Shown here one piece after another: positions 1 to 6,486 of a stretch of 12,760 nt of DNA (position 1 is its first letter; the number at the start of each line of letters is the position of its first letter). The stretch is from Eubacteriaceae bacterium UBA1433. GTDB taxonomy: Bacteria; Bacillota; Clostridia; Eubacteriales; UBA1433. The DNA is taken from NCBI GenBank assembly GCA_002329295.1, contig DCTT01000006.1, positions 1-12,760 of the forward strand, written 5' to 3'. Below the pieces are notes generated by a model. That model was not told the DNA's origin and did not search any database. It worked only from the letters and a program-made list of their open reading frames with translations. Made by a program: the position numbers and the translations under genes.

Positions 1-22
1 TCGACTCCCGTCGCCTCCACCA
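1..22 (+). ncRNA. ssrA: 3' end of tmRNA (ssrA), partial; a tRNA is less likely
   Basis: The first 22 bases read as the end of a tRNA-like domain: a T-loop remnant TCGACT, the 3' T-stem strand CCCGT, the 3' acceptor strand CGCCTCC, discriminator A and an encoded CCA. The acceptor would pair with a 5' end of the form GGGGGCG. It places U at position 70 (a G3-U70 wobble) and A at 73, the alanine identity set shared by tmRNA and tRNA-Ala. The ending CTCCACCA is the usual bacterial tmRNA terminus, and an intrinsic terminator follows at once. The body of the RNA lies outside the window, so a tRNA (tRNA-Ala in particular) cannot be excluded. tmRNA rescues stalled ribosomes by trans-translation. Confidence 0.7.
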
Positions 23-56
23 AAAACAACGAACAATAATGGAATGCATCTTTCAA

Positions 57-92
57 TGAATAACACCGTATAAGGTGTTATTCAATTTTTGT
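57..92 (+). terminator. Intrinsic terminator after the tmRNA/tRNA 3' end
   Basis: An 11-bp perfect stem (57-67 with 74-84, arms TGAATAACACC and GGTGTTATTCA) encloses a 6-nt loop and is followed by a T-tract (TTTTT at 86-90). It lies 35 bp after the CCA end and should terminate that RNA. Confidence 0.85.
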
Positions 93-178
93 ACTTCAGA
101 ATATTTTTTTGTATCATTTATTTATATTATAGTTATCCACTTATCAAAATATTATATTAATATGGCAAAGGAGTATTT

Positions 179-343
179 TTGATAAATACAAAATGAATTA
201 GTAATGTATCTGTTTATTTTGAAATACTTTATGAAACAAACAAAAAAATTATTGAATTAGCAGGGTTGAATGACATGGGCACAGCAAGAAATTTGTATCT
301 AAAAATATTGCAAGAAACGCCAGTAAAAAATATATACGTGTAG
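179..343 (+). pseudogene. Possible decayed small gene, unrecognised
   Basis: A good Shine-Dalgarno (AAAGGAG, 167-173) is followed by a TTG at 179, but this frame meets a TGA after five codons (194-196). The same frame then stays open from 197 to a TAG at 341-343. It reads as plausible protein, including the stretches EILYETNKKIIELAG and ARNLYLKILQETP, and similar-looking peptide continues in the other frames up to the terminator at 433-458. Signal, broken frame and terminator together look like a small gene that has gained a stop and frameshifts. I do not recognise the family. Short AT-rich open frames arise by chance, so this is a weak call. Confidence 0.22.
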
Positions 344-432
344 AAATTTTGCAAATATGTTTTTGAATGAGGATTGGACTTCGATTCTCATCGGTTTTTA
401 AAAATATAAAAGTATTGATTGTTATGATAACC

Positions 433-458
433 AACCTTCTGAAAGAAGGTTTTTGTTT
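433..458 (+). terminator. Intrinsic terminator hairpin in gene-poor DNA
   Basis: An 8-bp stem AACCTTCT / AGAAGGTT (433-440 with 444-451) has a GAA loop and is followed by TTT-G-TTT. The geometry suits a + strand terminator although the T-tract is interrupted. It implies that a transcript once ended, or still ends, here. The only candidate upstream is the degraded open frame around 179-343 or an unannotated small RNA. Confidence 0.5.
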
Positions 459-550
459 ATAAAAAAAGCGAATTTGCTTGCTATATAGTTTTTGAAATGA
501 CGACCGAGGAGAAAAAATTTCATGGGCTGTTTTTGGTGCATAAATCATAA

Positions 551-556
551 TATAAT
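551..556 (+). promoter_or_regulatory. Candidate -10 element for the HIRAN gene
   Basis: This is a perfect TATAAT 65 bp upstream of the ATG at 621. There is no good -35 at the matching distance: 528-533 reads TGTTTT. The site is plausible but could be chance in AT-rich DNA. Confidence 0.3.
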
Positions 557-607
557 TAATACAAAGGCAGATTTTCGTGATAAAATAAACAAAACAAAAT
601 AAGTTTT

Positions 608-612
608 GGAGG
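608..612 (+). promoter_or_regulatory. Ribosome binding site fixing the HIRAN start at 621
   Basis: GGAGG ends 8 bases before ATG 621. This rules against the longer reading from TTG 606, which lies upstream of and within the Shine-Dalgarno region. Confidence 0.8.
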
Positions 613-620
613 AAGAAGCA

Positions 621-953
621 ATGGGAAAACATTATGTCACCATCACAGGTCAAAATCATTATCTTGGCATGAAGCCTTTTAAAGTAAGGCGAATAGTAAA
701 ATTGGTTAAAGATACTGAAAACGAATTTGATTCCGAAGCGATTCGCGTAAAATTGCCCTATATTGGCACGATCGGATATGTGGCAAACAGTTGTCATACT
801 GTTTTTTTAGGTACTTGCAGTGCAGGGCGTATTTATGATAGTTTTGAAAACGATACATATGGTCGGATATTATTTATTACACATTCCGGCGCAATTGCAG
901 AGCTTGTTTCAAAAGAAGAAGCTGAAAAAGAGATGTCTCTCGATGCGCTTTAA
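621..953 (+). CDS. Stand-alone HIRAN domain protein
   Basis: This is a 110-residue protein made almost entirely of one HIRAN domain, the fold first described at the N-terminus of Rad5/HIP116 (HLTF) helicases, where it binds DNA 3' ends. The signature pieces are ITGQNHY (8-14), the acidic stretch DTENEFDSEAI (31-41), IGYVANS (51-57) and SAGRIYDSF (67-75), followed by a short acidic helical tail. No helicase, nuclease or membrane segment is attached. I chose ATG 621 because GGAGG at 608-612 lies 8 bases upstream; an in-frame TTG at 606 would overlap that site. Free-standing bacterial HIRAN proteins are common but their job is not established. A role in recognising damaged or stalled DNA ends is inference from the eukaryotic proteins. 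The gene stands alone, with gene-poor DNA on its left and the atp operon on its right. Confidence 0.85.
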   Translation: MGKHYVTITGQNHYLGMKPFKVRRIVKLVKDTENEFDSEAIRVKLPYIGTIGYVANSCHTVFLGTCSAGRIYDSFENDTYGRILFITHSGAIAELVSKEEAEKEMSLDAL

Positions 954-1182
954 ACGAAAAAGGATAAATAGAAAAACAGATTTTCATGAAGTGAGAAAAA
1001 AGAACAGAATTTTCATATCGTTTTGTATAGCGAATTGTTCGTCTCATATTGAGATCCATTCAATTTTTAACTATATTCCGATAATGATTTTTAAATCGTC
1101 AAGAAATTTAATGTTTCAGGTTATATTTAGATTTAACGTGTAAAATTAGCCTATTAGTTGTTGACAATTCATAGAAAAGGTA
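954..1182. other. Intergenic region upstream of the atp promoter
   Basis: I see no gene in this AT-rich spacer. It holds a small palindrome TCTCA-TAT-TGAGA (1042-1054) and an imperfect direct repeat, ACAGATTTTCAT at 976-987 and ACAGAATTTTCAT at 1004-1016. A perfect TTGACA lies at 1161-1166 but has no good -10 at 16-18 bp. No convincing terminator follows the HIRAN gene, so read-through into the atp operon is possible. Confidence 0.4.
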
Positions 1183-1211
1183 TTTACTTTTTTTGCGGAA
1201 AGACGTATATT
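1183..1211 (+). promoter_or_regulatory. Candidate sigma-A promoter of the atp operon
   Basis: A -35 TTTACT (1183-1188, 4 of 6) is separated by 17 bp from a -10 TATATT (1206-1211, 5 of 6). This would start transcription near 1218, about 40 bases before atpZ. An alternative is TTGCGG at 1193-1198 with CATAAT at 1215-1220. Either way the start falls in the same short leader. Confidence 0.45.
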
Positions 1212-1256
1212 GAACATAATGGAAATTTAGACAAATGTAGAAAAAGTGAGCTTGCT

Positions 1257-1529
1257 ATGAAAAAGAAAAAAATATTTGACATGTTTCCCTCTTTTGCACT
1301 ATTTACACAGATAGGTTTGGGTATGGCGGTGCCTGTTATTTTAGCAGCGCTGGCAGGAGAGTTTATAGATCAAAAGTTAGGGACGCGTTATGTGTTTTTG
1401 ATACTGTTTTTGTTGCTGGGAATTGTGTCGGGCTTTGTAATCCTGCATCGACAAATACTTTTAATCATCAACCGAAAAACGGCTGAAACAGAATCGAAAA
1501 ACATGGCGGATGAGGAAAAACATGAATAA
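1257..1529 (+). CDS. atpZ: AtpZ/AtpI-type small membrane protein, first gene of the atp operon
   Basis: This 90-residue protein has two predicted membrane helices (about 13-37 and 44-68), a basic N-terminus (MKKKK) and a charged C-terminal tail. The composition and the FALFTQIGLGMAVPV stretch fit the AtpZ / F0F1-ATPase subunit family found at the head of atp operons. Members are linked to c-ring assembly and, in Bacillus, to Mg2+/Ca2+ transport together with AtpI. Neither role can be read from this sequence. I place the start at ATG 1257, behind a weak GTGAG (1246-1250). The open frame extends upstream to a TTG at 1158, but that would put the charged MKKKK far inside and run through the promoter. 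The end overlaps atpI by 8 bases, which suggests coupled translation. Confidence 0.75.
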   Translation: MKKKKIFDMFPSFALFTQIGLGMAVPVILAALAGEFIDQKLGTRYVFLILFLLLGIVSGFVILHRQILLIINRKTAETESKNMADEEKHE

Positions 1530-1917
1530 TTTGTCCGTTTATAAATACAAAAATCAAATTATATTGCATGCCATAGGCGTATTTTTTCTTTGTGAACTGA
1601 TTTCATTATTGTTTTTGAAATTCAATGTTCATTTTTTATATGGGCTCTTATTGGGAACGGCCATTGCCGTTGTCAATTTTAATTTGTTGTATTTTGCTTC
1701 TCGATTGCTTTGCAAAGTAAGACAAGGCGGATTTTATTTAGGATTTTTGGTATCGATTGTACGATTGCTCATTTATGGATTTGCTTTTTATACGGCAATA
1801 AAAATAGACTATATTGCAGCGTTTGCGACAGCGTTAGGTTTTTTAACCATTAAAATCAGTATTTATTTTTTTAATATATGTCAAATGATACGAAACCGCA
1901 TTCCAAAGACGAAATAA
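1522..1917 (+). CDS. atpI: ATP synthase protein I (AtpI), c-ring assembly factor
   Basis: This 131-residue protein has four predicted membrane helices (about 12-33, 39-60, 70-95 and 97-120) and a short basic tail, matching the ATP-synt_I family by size, topology and operon position. AtpI helps assemble the c-ring. Published work on sodium ATPases such as those of Acetobacterium woodii and Propionigenium modestum found it important for ring formation. I chose ATG 1522 because GAGGAA (1512-1517) lies just upstream; an in-frame ATG at 1510 would overlap that site. The gene starts inside the end of atpZ and stops 12 bases before atpB. Sequence conservation in this family is low, so the assignment leans on topology and neighbours. 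Confidence 0.75.
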   Translation: MNNLSVYKYKNQIILHAIGVFFLCELISLLFLKFNVHFLYGLLLGTAIAVVNFNLLYFASRLLCKVRQGGFYLGFLVSIVRLLIYGFAFYTAIKIDYIAAFATALGFLTIKISIYFFNICQMIRNRIPKTK

Positions 1918-1929
1918 CCGGAGAACAAA

Positions 1930-2631
1930 ATGGAACTTGGACCGCGAAAAATAATTGAAATCGGACAATTTTATATTACGGAAACGGTTGTGTTGCTGTG
2001 GATTATAAGCGCAATCTTGATTTTATTTGCTTTTTTGTCAACAAGAAATATGCAAAAGATTCCCAAAGGCTTGCAGGCCGTTGCAGAATGGATTGTTGAT
2101 TTTATTTATCATTTTGTAGCACAAACCATGGGCAGTTATAATATGCGGTTTGCGCCCTATATGGGCACTTTGCTTTTGGTATTGGTAGTAGGGAACTTGC
2201 TTGCAATATTTGGTTTCAGACCTATTTCTGCAAATGTCAACACTACCTTTGCTTTGGCGTCCATTACGTTTTTTATGATTCACTATAATGCGGTAAAAGA
2301 GAGAGGTGCCTTTGGATACTTGAAACATTTATCCGAACCCAGTGTGCTGATGCTGCCTGTTAATATCATTAGCGAGTTGGCTTTTCCGCTTTCCATTGCT
2401 TTTCGTTTGTTCGGCAACATTACAGGAGGAGTTATTATTATGTCTCTTTTGTATGGCGGTTTAGCATCTCTGTCTGCAAAACTGACAGGCGCTGTTCCTG
2501 TGTTTATGATTGGAATTCCGTTGCCTTTCAATTTTTTCTTTGATATTTTTGAAGGTATATTGCAGGCATATATTTTTACAACGTTATCTATGGTGTTCGT
2601 TTCTAACGGCATAGGACATCAAGAGAAATAA
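1930..2631 (+). CDS. atpB: ATP synthase F0 subunit a
   Basis: This is the membrane stator subunit that forms the ion half-channels facing the c-ring. It has 233 residues with several long hydrophobic segments. The diagnostic region is near SELAFPLSIAFRLFGN (148-163). R159 there corresponds to the essential arginine (E. coli aR210) that releases the ion from the c-subunit carboxylate. E149 and Q212, in the LQAYIFTTLS segment, also sit at the conserved functional positions. NVNTTFALA (102-110) is the usual family motif in the middle of the protein. The start at ATG 1930 follows CCGGAG at 1918-1923. The length is typical of the shorter Firmicutes form. The next gene, atpE, follows after a 41-base gap with a much stronger ribosome binding site. 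Confidence 0.97.
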   Translation: MELGPRKIIEIGQFYITETVVLLWIISAILILFAFLSTRNMQKIPKGLQAVAEWIVDFIYHFVAQTMGSYNMRFAPYMGTLLLVLVVGNLLAIFGFRPISANVNTTFALASITFFMIHYNAVKERGAFGYLKHLSEPSVLMLPVNIISELAFPLSIAFRLFGNITGGVIIMSLLYGGLASLSAKLTGAVPVFMIGIPLPFNFFFDIFEGILQAYIFTTLSMVFVSNGIGHQEK

Positions 2632-2672
2632 AAAACATTGAATCAATAAACAGAAATCAGGAGGACACAGTT

Positions 2673-2939
2673 ATGTCAGGAATTTCTTCAGAAGCGTTTG
2701 TTTTGGGATTATCGGCAATCGGAGCAGCATTGGCAATGTTTGGCGTGGTGGGTGTAGCGATAGGACAGGGTCTTGCGGCTGCAAAATCCGTAGAAAGTAT
2801 TGCCAGACAGCCGGAAGCGCAAGGGGACATCTTCAGAACGATGATCGTGGGCATGGCGATTTCCGAAACAACAGGTATTTTTTGTTTTATCATTGCCATT
2901 GTTTTGCTTCTTGCAAACCCGCTGATACGCTTATTGTAA
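2673..2939 (+). CDS. atpE: ATP synthase F0 subunit c, probable Na+-binding type
   Basis: This 88-residue proteolipid is a hairpin of two membrane helices joined by the polar loop ARQPEAQGD (44-52, with the usual RQPE). E65 in the second helix is the ion-carrying carboxylate. Around it are Q32 (in IGQGLAAAK) and the pair T66-T67 (in ISETTGIF), with I63 before them. In the Ilyobacter tartaricus c-ring the Na+ ligands are Q32, V63, E65, S66 and T67; the site here keeps the side-chain oxygens. Proton-type c subunits usually lack the Q32 and S/T66 pair. One difference is F70, where I. tartaricus has Y70, which stabilises E65. The AGGAGG at 2659-2664, 8 bases before ATG, is the strongest ribosome binding site in the F0 part and fits the need for many c copies per enzyme. 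Confidence 0.97.
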   Translation: MSGISSEAFVLGLSAIGAALAMFGVVGVAIGQGLAAAKSVESIARQPEAQGDIFRTMIVGMAISETTGIFCFIIAIVLLLANPLIRLL

Positions 2940-2957
2940 TACATGTTTTGATGAATA

Positions 2958-2974
2958 AGAGGTAACAATCTTTG
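2958..2974 (+). promoter_or_regulatory. Ribosome binding site and TTG start of atpF
   Basis: AGAGG (2958-2962) precedes TTG 2972 by 9 bases, and no ATG in this frame leaves the membrane helix intact. The non-ATG start may lower b synthesis relative to c. Confidence 0.7.
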
Positions 2975-3481
2975 GAAACAACAGGGTTAATTCAATTTGA
3001 TTGGTCGTACGTAATGATTCTGATTAACGTAGTGATACTTTATCTCATTATGAAAAAGTATTTCTTTGCGAAAATCAGAGGTTTTATGCAAAAGAGAGAA
3101 GAAGAAATAGCGAGTTCCATTGAGCAAGCCGAACAGGCAACTCTTCAAGCGCATACATTAAAACAAACGTATGAAGAACAAATTGAAACATTGGAAGAAC
3201 AAGGAAGAGAAATTTTAAAAACCGCAAAGTTAAAGGCCGAATCTCAGGCAAGGCGGATTGTTCATGATGCCGAAAAACAGGCAGAAGAAATATTGAAGCA
3301 TACCGAGGCAGAGCTGGAATTACAAAAACGCAAAACAATAGAAGAGGCTCGAGAACAAATAGCCGAAATTGCTATGATGGCGGCAGAAAAAATTTTGGAA
3401 AAACAACTTCATCACCGAGAGCATCAAGTGCTTATCAATCATGTGATCGATGAAATAGGTAATACAAAATGGCCCAATTAA
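2972..3481 (+). CDS. atpF: ATP synthase F0 subunit b
   Basis: This is the peripheral stalk subunit tying F0 to F1. Its 169 residues consist of one N-terminal membrane helix (about 12-31, ending in the basic KKYFF) and a long charged helix (about 37-155) rich in E, K, Q and A, as expected for the right-handed coiled coil of the b dimer. I place the start at a TTG (2972) with AGAGG at 2958-2962. The next in-frame ATG (3014) would cut into the membrane helix and lose the conserved FDWSYV segment before it. Only one b-type gene is present, so the stalk is likely a homodimer. The end overlaps atpH by 13 bases, so the two are probably translated together. Confidence 0.93.
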   Translation: METTGLIQFDWSYVMILINVVILYLIMKKYFFAKIRGFMQKREEEIASSIEQAEQATLQAHTLKQTYEEQIETLEEQGREILKTAKLKAESQARRIVHDAEKQAEEILKHTEAELELQKRKTIEEAREQIAEIAMMAAEKILEKQLHHREHQVLINHVIDEIGNTKWPN

Positions 3482-4002
3482 GTGTTGAAGCCACTTACGG
3501 ACAGGCTCTTTTTGATGCGGCAAATGACACCGGTCAATTAGAAAAAATACAGGGTGATATTTTGTTGATGCAAAAACTCTTTGACGAAACACCCGATTTT
3601 TTAAAGTTTGTCACGATGCCATTGATTGGCAATGAAGAAAAAAAGAAAATACTCCGTGAAATTTTTCAAGATAAGTTAAGTAAAGAAACATTGAATTTTT
3701 TGTTTATCTTAATCGATAAGGGAAGAATCGGGGCTTTTCAAAAAATTGCCAGGCAGTATCAGAGTTTGTTTCGTGTGCATAACGCATGTTGTGAAGGGAT
3801 TGTATATTCAGTAGAGCCGTTAAATGACGAGCAAAAAAGAAAACTGCAAGAAGATCTATCTAAACTCTTGCGTAAAAAAGTGTTTTTAAAAAACGAAATT
3901 GATTTATCGCTTTTAGGCGGAATCAAAATTCAAATCGAAGGCAAAGTATTGGACGCTTCTTTAAAAAAGAAGATGGAAAATCTGAAAAAAGGTATTCGAT
4001 AG
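3469..4002 (+). CDS. atpH: ATP synthase F1 subunit delta (OSCP)
   Basis: Delta sits on top of the alpha3beta3 head and joins it to the b stalk. The protein has 177 residues, normal for the family. Its N-terminal helical part begins with the family pattern VEATYGQALFDAA (6-18). Its C-terminal part has the conserved end containing LLGGIKIQIEGKVLDASL (148-165), close to the usual GG.I...G..D.S motif. The start ATG 3469 lies inside the last codons of atpF with only a weak AGGT nearby, so translation is probably coupled to atpF. After the stop there is a 47-base gap before atpA with no terminator. Confidence 0.94.
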   Translation: MAQLSVEATYGQALFDAANDTGQLEKIQGDILLMQKLFDETPDFLKFVTMPLIGNEEKKKILREIFQDKLSKETLNFLFILIDKGRIGAFQKIARQYQSLFRVHNACCEGIVYSVEPLNDEQKRKLQEDLSKLLRKKVFLKNEIDLSLLGGIKIQIEGKVLDASLKKKMENLKKGIR

Positions 4003-4049
4003 CAGCAGGCAGAACATTGCTGTAGAAAATGTTTTTTTGAGGTAGGCAA

Positions 4050-5570
4050 ATGGAATTAAGACCTGAAGAAATTAGTGCAGTGATTCGTGAAAGAATCAAA
4101 AATTATACAGACGAACTTCAAGTGGAAGAATACGGCACAGTGCTCCAAATAGGAGACGGCATTGCCCGCATTTACGGATTAGATAAATGCATGGCGGGTG
4201 AGGTGTTGCGTTTTTCAGATGATGTTTATGGCATGGCGCTCAATTTGGAAGAAGACAATATTGCAGCTGTTATATTGGGGTCGGATACAACCATCAAAGA
4301 AGGTGATATTGTTCATTTGACCGGAAAAGTTGTGGAAGTGCCGGTTGGAGACGAATTGATCGGACGTGTCGTGAATGCCTTAGGTCAGCCCATTGACGGA
4401 AAAGGACCTATCAAAGCCACAAAAACGAGAGCGGTGGAAAGTGAGGCGCCGAGCATTTTAGATCGCAAGTCGGTACACCAACCGCTGCAAACAGGAATTA
4501 AGGCCATTGATTCCGTCATCCCGATCGGAAAAGGACAGCGCGAATTAATTATTGGCGATAGACAAATCGGAAAAACCGCCATTGCCATTGATACGATTAT
4601 CAATCAAAAGGAAGAAAATGTAATCTGCGTTTATGTGGCAATCGGGCAAAAAAAATCTACGGTGGCGCAGTTGGTACAGACTCTTGAAACAAAAGGGGCG
4701 ATGAAATACACCGTCGTGGTATCGGCAACGGCCAGCGATATGCCATCGTTGCAATATATTGCGCCTTATGCAGGTTGTGCCATCGGCGAAGAATTTATGT
4801 ACAACGGCAGAGATGTGTTGATTATATATGATGATTTATCAAAACATGCCGTTGCATATCGCACAATGTCGCTGCTCCTGCGCAGGCCGCCGGGAAGAGA
4901 AGCTTATCCGGGTGATGTGTTTTATTTGCATAGCAGATTGCTGGAGCGAGCGGCGAAACTCAATGATAAATTGGGTGGCGGGTCTATGACAGCGTTGCCG
5001 ATTGTAGAAACGCAAGCCGGAGACGTTGCCGCCTACATTCCCACCAATATTATTTCCATCACGGACGGGCAAATTTTTTTGGAAGCGGAATTATTTCATA
5101 CCGGTCATAGGCCGGCTGTCAATTCGGGGATATCGGTTTCAAGGGTTGGCGGAAATGCACAAATAAAAGCGATGAAGCAAGTATCCGGCAAAATTAAATT
5201 GGAGCTTGCACAGTTTCGGGAATTGCACAGTTTTTCACAATTCGGCTCTGATATTGACAAAGAGACCAAACAGAGATTGGATCATGGTGAACGGCTCATG
5301 GAGATTTTGAAACAAAAGCAATATCATCCTATAAAAGTGGAGCATCAAATTGCCATTATATATGCGGCGGTCAACAACTATCTCAAGGATATTGCGATAG
5401 AAGAATTAAAACAGTTTGAATCAGAGCTTTATGAATTTATGGATGTCAATTATCCGGAAATTGGCAGAGCAATTAAAGAAAAAGGAGAAATTGACGCAGA
5501 ACTGAAAGAAAAACTTCAAAAAATGATTATAGAATGTAAAAAAAAGGCGACAAAAGCAATAAAAGGGTAA
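4050..5570 (+). CDS. atpA: ATP synthase F1 subunit alpha
   Basis: This is the non-catalytic nucleotide-binding subunit of the F1 hexamer. Its 506 residues comprise an N-terminal beta-barrel (about 25-95), the central RecA-like domain and a C-terminal helical bundle. The P-loop is GDRQIGKT (169-176, with K175); nearly all relatives have GDRQTGKT, so T173 is replaced by isoleucine. The arginine finger lies in SVSRVGG (362-368, R365). LIIYDDLSKHAVAYR (257-271) is the Walker B region, with its paired aspartates. PPGREAYPGDVFYLHSRLLE (280-299) is the family signature. The start ATG 4050 follows GAGGTAGG (4039-4046). Four bases separate the stop from atpG. Confidence 0.98.
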   Translation: MELRPEEISAVIRERIKNYTDELQVEEYGTVLQIGDGIARIYGLDKCMAGEVLRFSDDVYGMALNLEEDNIAAVILGSDTTIKEGDIVHLTGKVVEVPVGDELIGRVVNALGQPIDGKGPIKATKTRAVESEAPSILDRKSVHQPLQTGIKAIDSVIPIGKGQRELIIGDRQIGKTAIAIDTIINQKEENVICVYVAIGQKKSTVAQLVQTLETKGAMKYTVVVSATASDMPSLQYIAPYAGCAIGEEFMYNGRDVLIIYDDLSKHAVAYRTMSLLLRRPPGREAYPGDVFYLHSRLLERAAKLNDKLGGGSMTALPIVETQAGDVAAYIPTNIISITDGQIFLEAELFHTGHRPAVNSGISVSRVGGNAQIKAMKQVSGKIKLELAQFRELHSFSQFGSDIDKETKQRLDHGERLMEILKQKQYHPIKVEHQIAIIYAAVNNYLKDIAIEELKQFESELYEFMDVNYPEIGRAIKEKGEIDAELKEKLQKMIIECKKKATKAIKG

Positions 5571-5574
5571 AATC

Positions 5575-6459
5575 ATGGCAGCCAGCAATTTACGAGATAT
5601 CAAAAGAAGAATAAAAAGTATTGACAGCACGGTGCAGATTACCAATGCAATGAAGCTGGTTTCATCTGCCAAATTACGCAAAGCAAAAACGATTTATGAA
5701 AAAGTGAACAAATATCTTCACTTTATTCAAGGATCCATTGAAGGTGTATTTCAAAAGGTTTCGGAGGTTCCTGACGAATACACAAAAGCGAAAGCGCATG
5801 TCAACAGAACCTGCTATATTATTATTACCGGCAATCGCGGACTTTGCGGAGGGTTTAATTCTTCGGTCATCAGACGTGCGCTCTATGAAATGCAACAGGA
5901 ACAGGAAAAAGAAAAGAGAGAAAATCCTCTCTTGGTAACGATCGGGCTAAAAGGCAAGGAATATTTTTCGAAAAGAGGATATGAGATTGAGAGCGAATAT
6001 CTGTCTCCGCCGGAAGATATTTCTTTTATCGATACGCAAATAGGCAGTAAGCCAATCGTGGATTTATATCGTGAAGACAAAATTGATAAAATCGTTTTAA
6101 TTTATAACCGGTATGTGGATTCGTTCCGACAAGAAGTAACGGTGCAGACGCTTTTGCCTTATGTGTATAAACAGCCGGAAACAGCAAAACAAACAGAGCG
6201 AAAATATATTGAATATGAGCCTTCGATGGAAGAAGTGCTCAATTATCTTATTCCCAAATATGTAGAAGTGATGATTTACGACGCCATGATTGAATCAGCT
6301 ACCAGCGAGCATGCGGCTCGGAGAATGGCGATGGAAAATGCTTCGGATAGTGCGAAAGATATGATTAAACAATTGAGTTTGAAGTTTAATCAAGCGAGGC
6401 AGGCAGCGATTACGAACGAGATTACGGAAGTGGTACGCGGTGCCGAAGCAGTGAAATAA
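5575..6459 (+). CDS. atpG: ATP synthase F1 subunit gamma
   Basis: Gamma is the central rotor shaft that turns inside alpha3beta3. The protein has 294 residues, of usual length. The N-terminal helix begins with IKRRIKSIDSTVQITNAMKL (9-28) and the C-terminal helix ends with AITNEITEVVRGAEAVK. Together these form the coiled coil that fills the hexamer. Between them is the globular Rossmann-like part with the motif TGNRGLCGGFN (85-95). The start ATG 5575 follows AAAGGG at 5562-5567, inside the end of atpA. The single CGGFN cysteine is the common one. There is no obvious insertion of the chloroplast redox type. Confidence 0.97.
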   Translation: MAASNLRDIKRRIKSIDSTVQITNAMKLVSSAKLRKAKTIYEKVNKYLHFIQGSIEGVFQKVSEVPDEYTKAKAHVNRTCYIIITGNRGLCGGFNSSVIRRALYEMQQEQEKEKRENPLLVTIGLKGKEYFSKRGYEIESEYLSPPEDISFIDTQIGSKPIVDLYREDKIDKIVLIYNRYVDSFRQEVTVQTLLPYVYKQPETAKQTERKYIEYEPSMEEVLNYLIPKYVEVMIYDAMIESATSEHAARRMAMENASDSAKDMIKQLSLKFNQARQAAITNEITEVVRGAEAVK

Positions 6460-6470
6460 ACCGTATTTAC

Positions 6471-6486
6471 AGGAGGTAAGACATTG
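6471..6486 (+). promoter_or_regulatory. Consensus ribosome binding site with TTG start of atpD
   Basis: AGGAGG (6471-6476) lies 7 bases before TTG 6484. There is no in-frame ATG near this site, and the predicted N-terminus matches the family, so TTG is the start. Confidence 0.85.

Larger units (their letters stand above)
93..620. other. AT-rich gene-poor stretch between ssrA and the HIRAN gene
   Basis: No intact gene is convincing here. The contents I can support are the possible wreck at 179-343, the hairpin at 433-458 and a TATAAT at 551-556. A 26-codon open frame at 522-602 (start MGCFWC) has a GAGGAG at 506-511, but it overlaps that -10 element. An open frame from 443 to 550 ends in the peptide EKKFHGLFLVHKS and has no recognisable family. 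The 182-codon minus-strand open frame at 249-797 has no ribosome binding site I can find and crosses the HIRAN gene, so I treat it as chance. Confidence 0.5.

Noticed and set aside
522..602. 26-codon open frame with GAGGAG upstream, starting MGCFWC
   Set aside because: It overlaps the perfect TATAAT at 551-556 and has no recognisable family. It is short enough to be chance, so it is mentioned only in the region description.
249..797. 182-codon open frame on the minus strand
   Set aside because: It has no ribosome binding site that I can find, crosses the well-supported HIRAN gene, and its composition (F, I, Y, C rich) is that of AT-rich DNA read at random.
976..1016. Imperfect direct repeat ACAGATTTTCAT / ACAGAATTTTCAT
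   Set aside because: There are only two short AT-rich copies with a one-base difference, so chance is a sufficient explanation.
820..1143. 107-codon + strand open frame
   Set aside because: It starts inside the HIRAN gene in another frame and runs through the intergenic spacer, without a Shine-Dalgarno or a recognisable family.
1161..1166. Perfect TTGACA as the -35 of the atp promoter
   Set aside because: At 16-18 bp downstream the sequence (TTTACT or TTACTT) is a poor -10. The TTTACT-17-TATATT pair a little further on scores better, so I gave that as the candidate.
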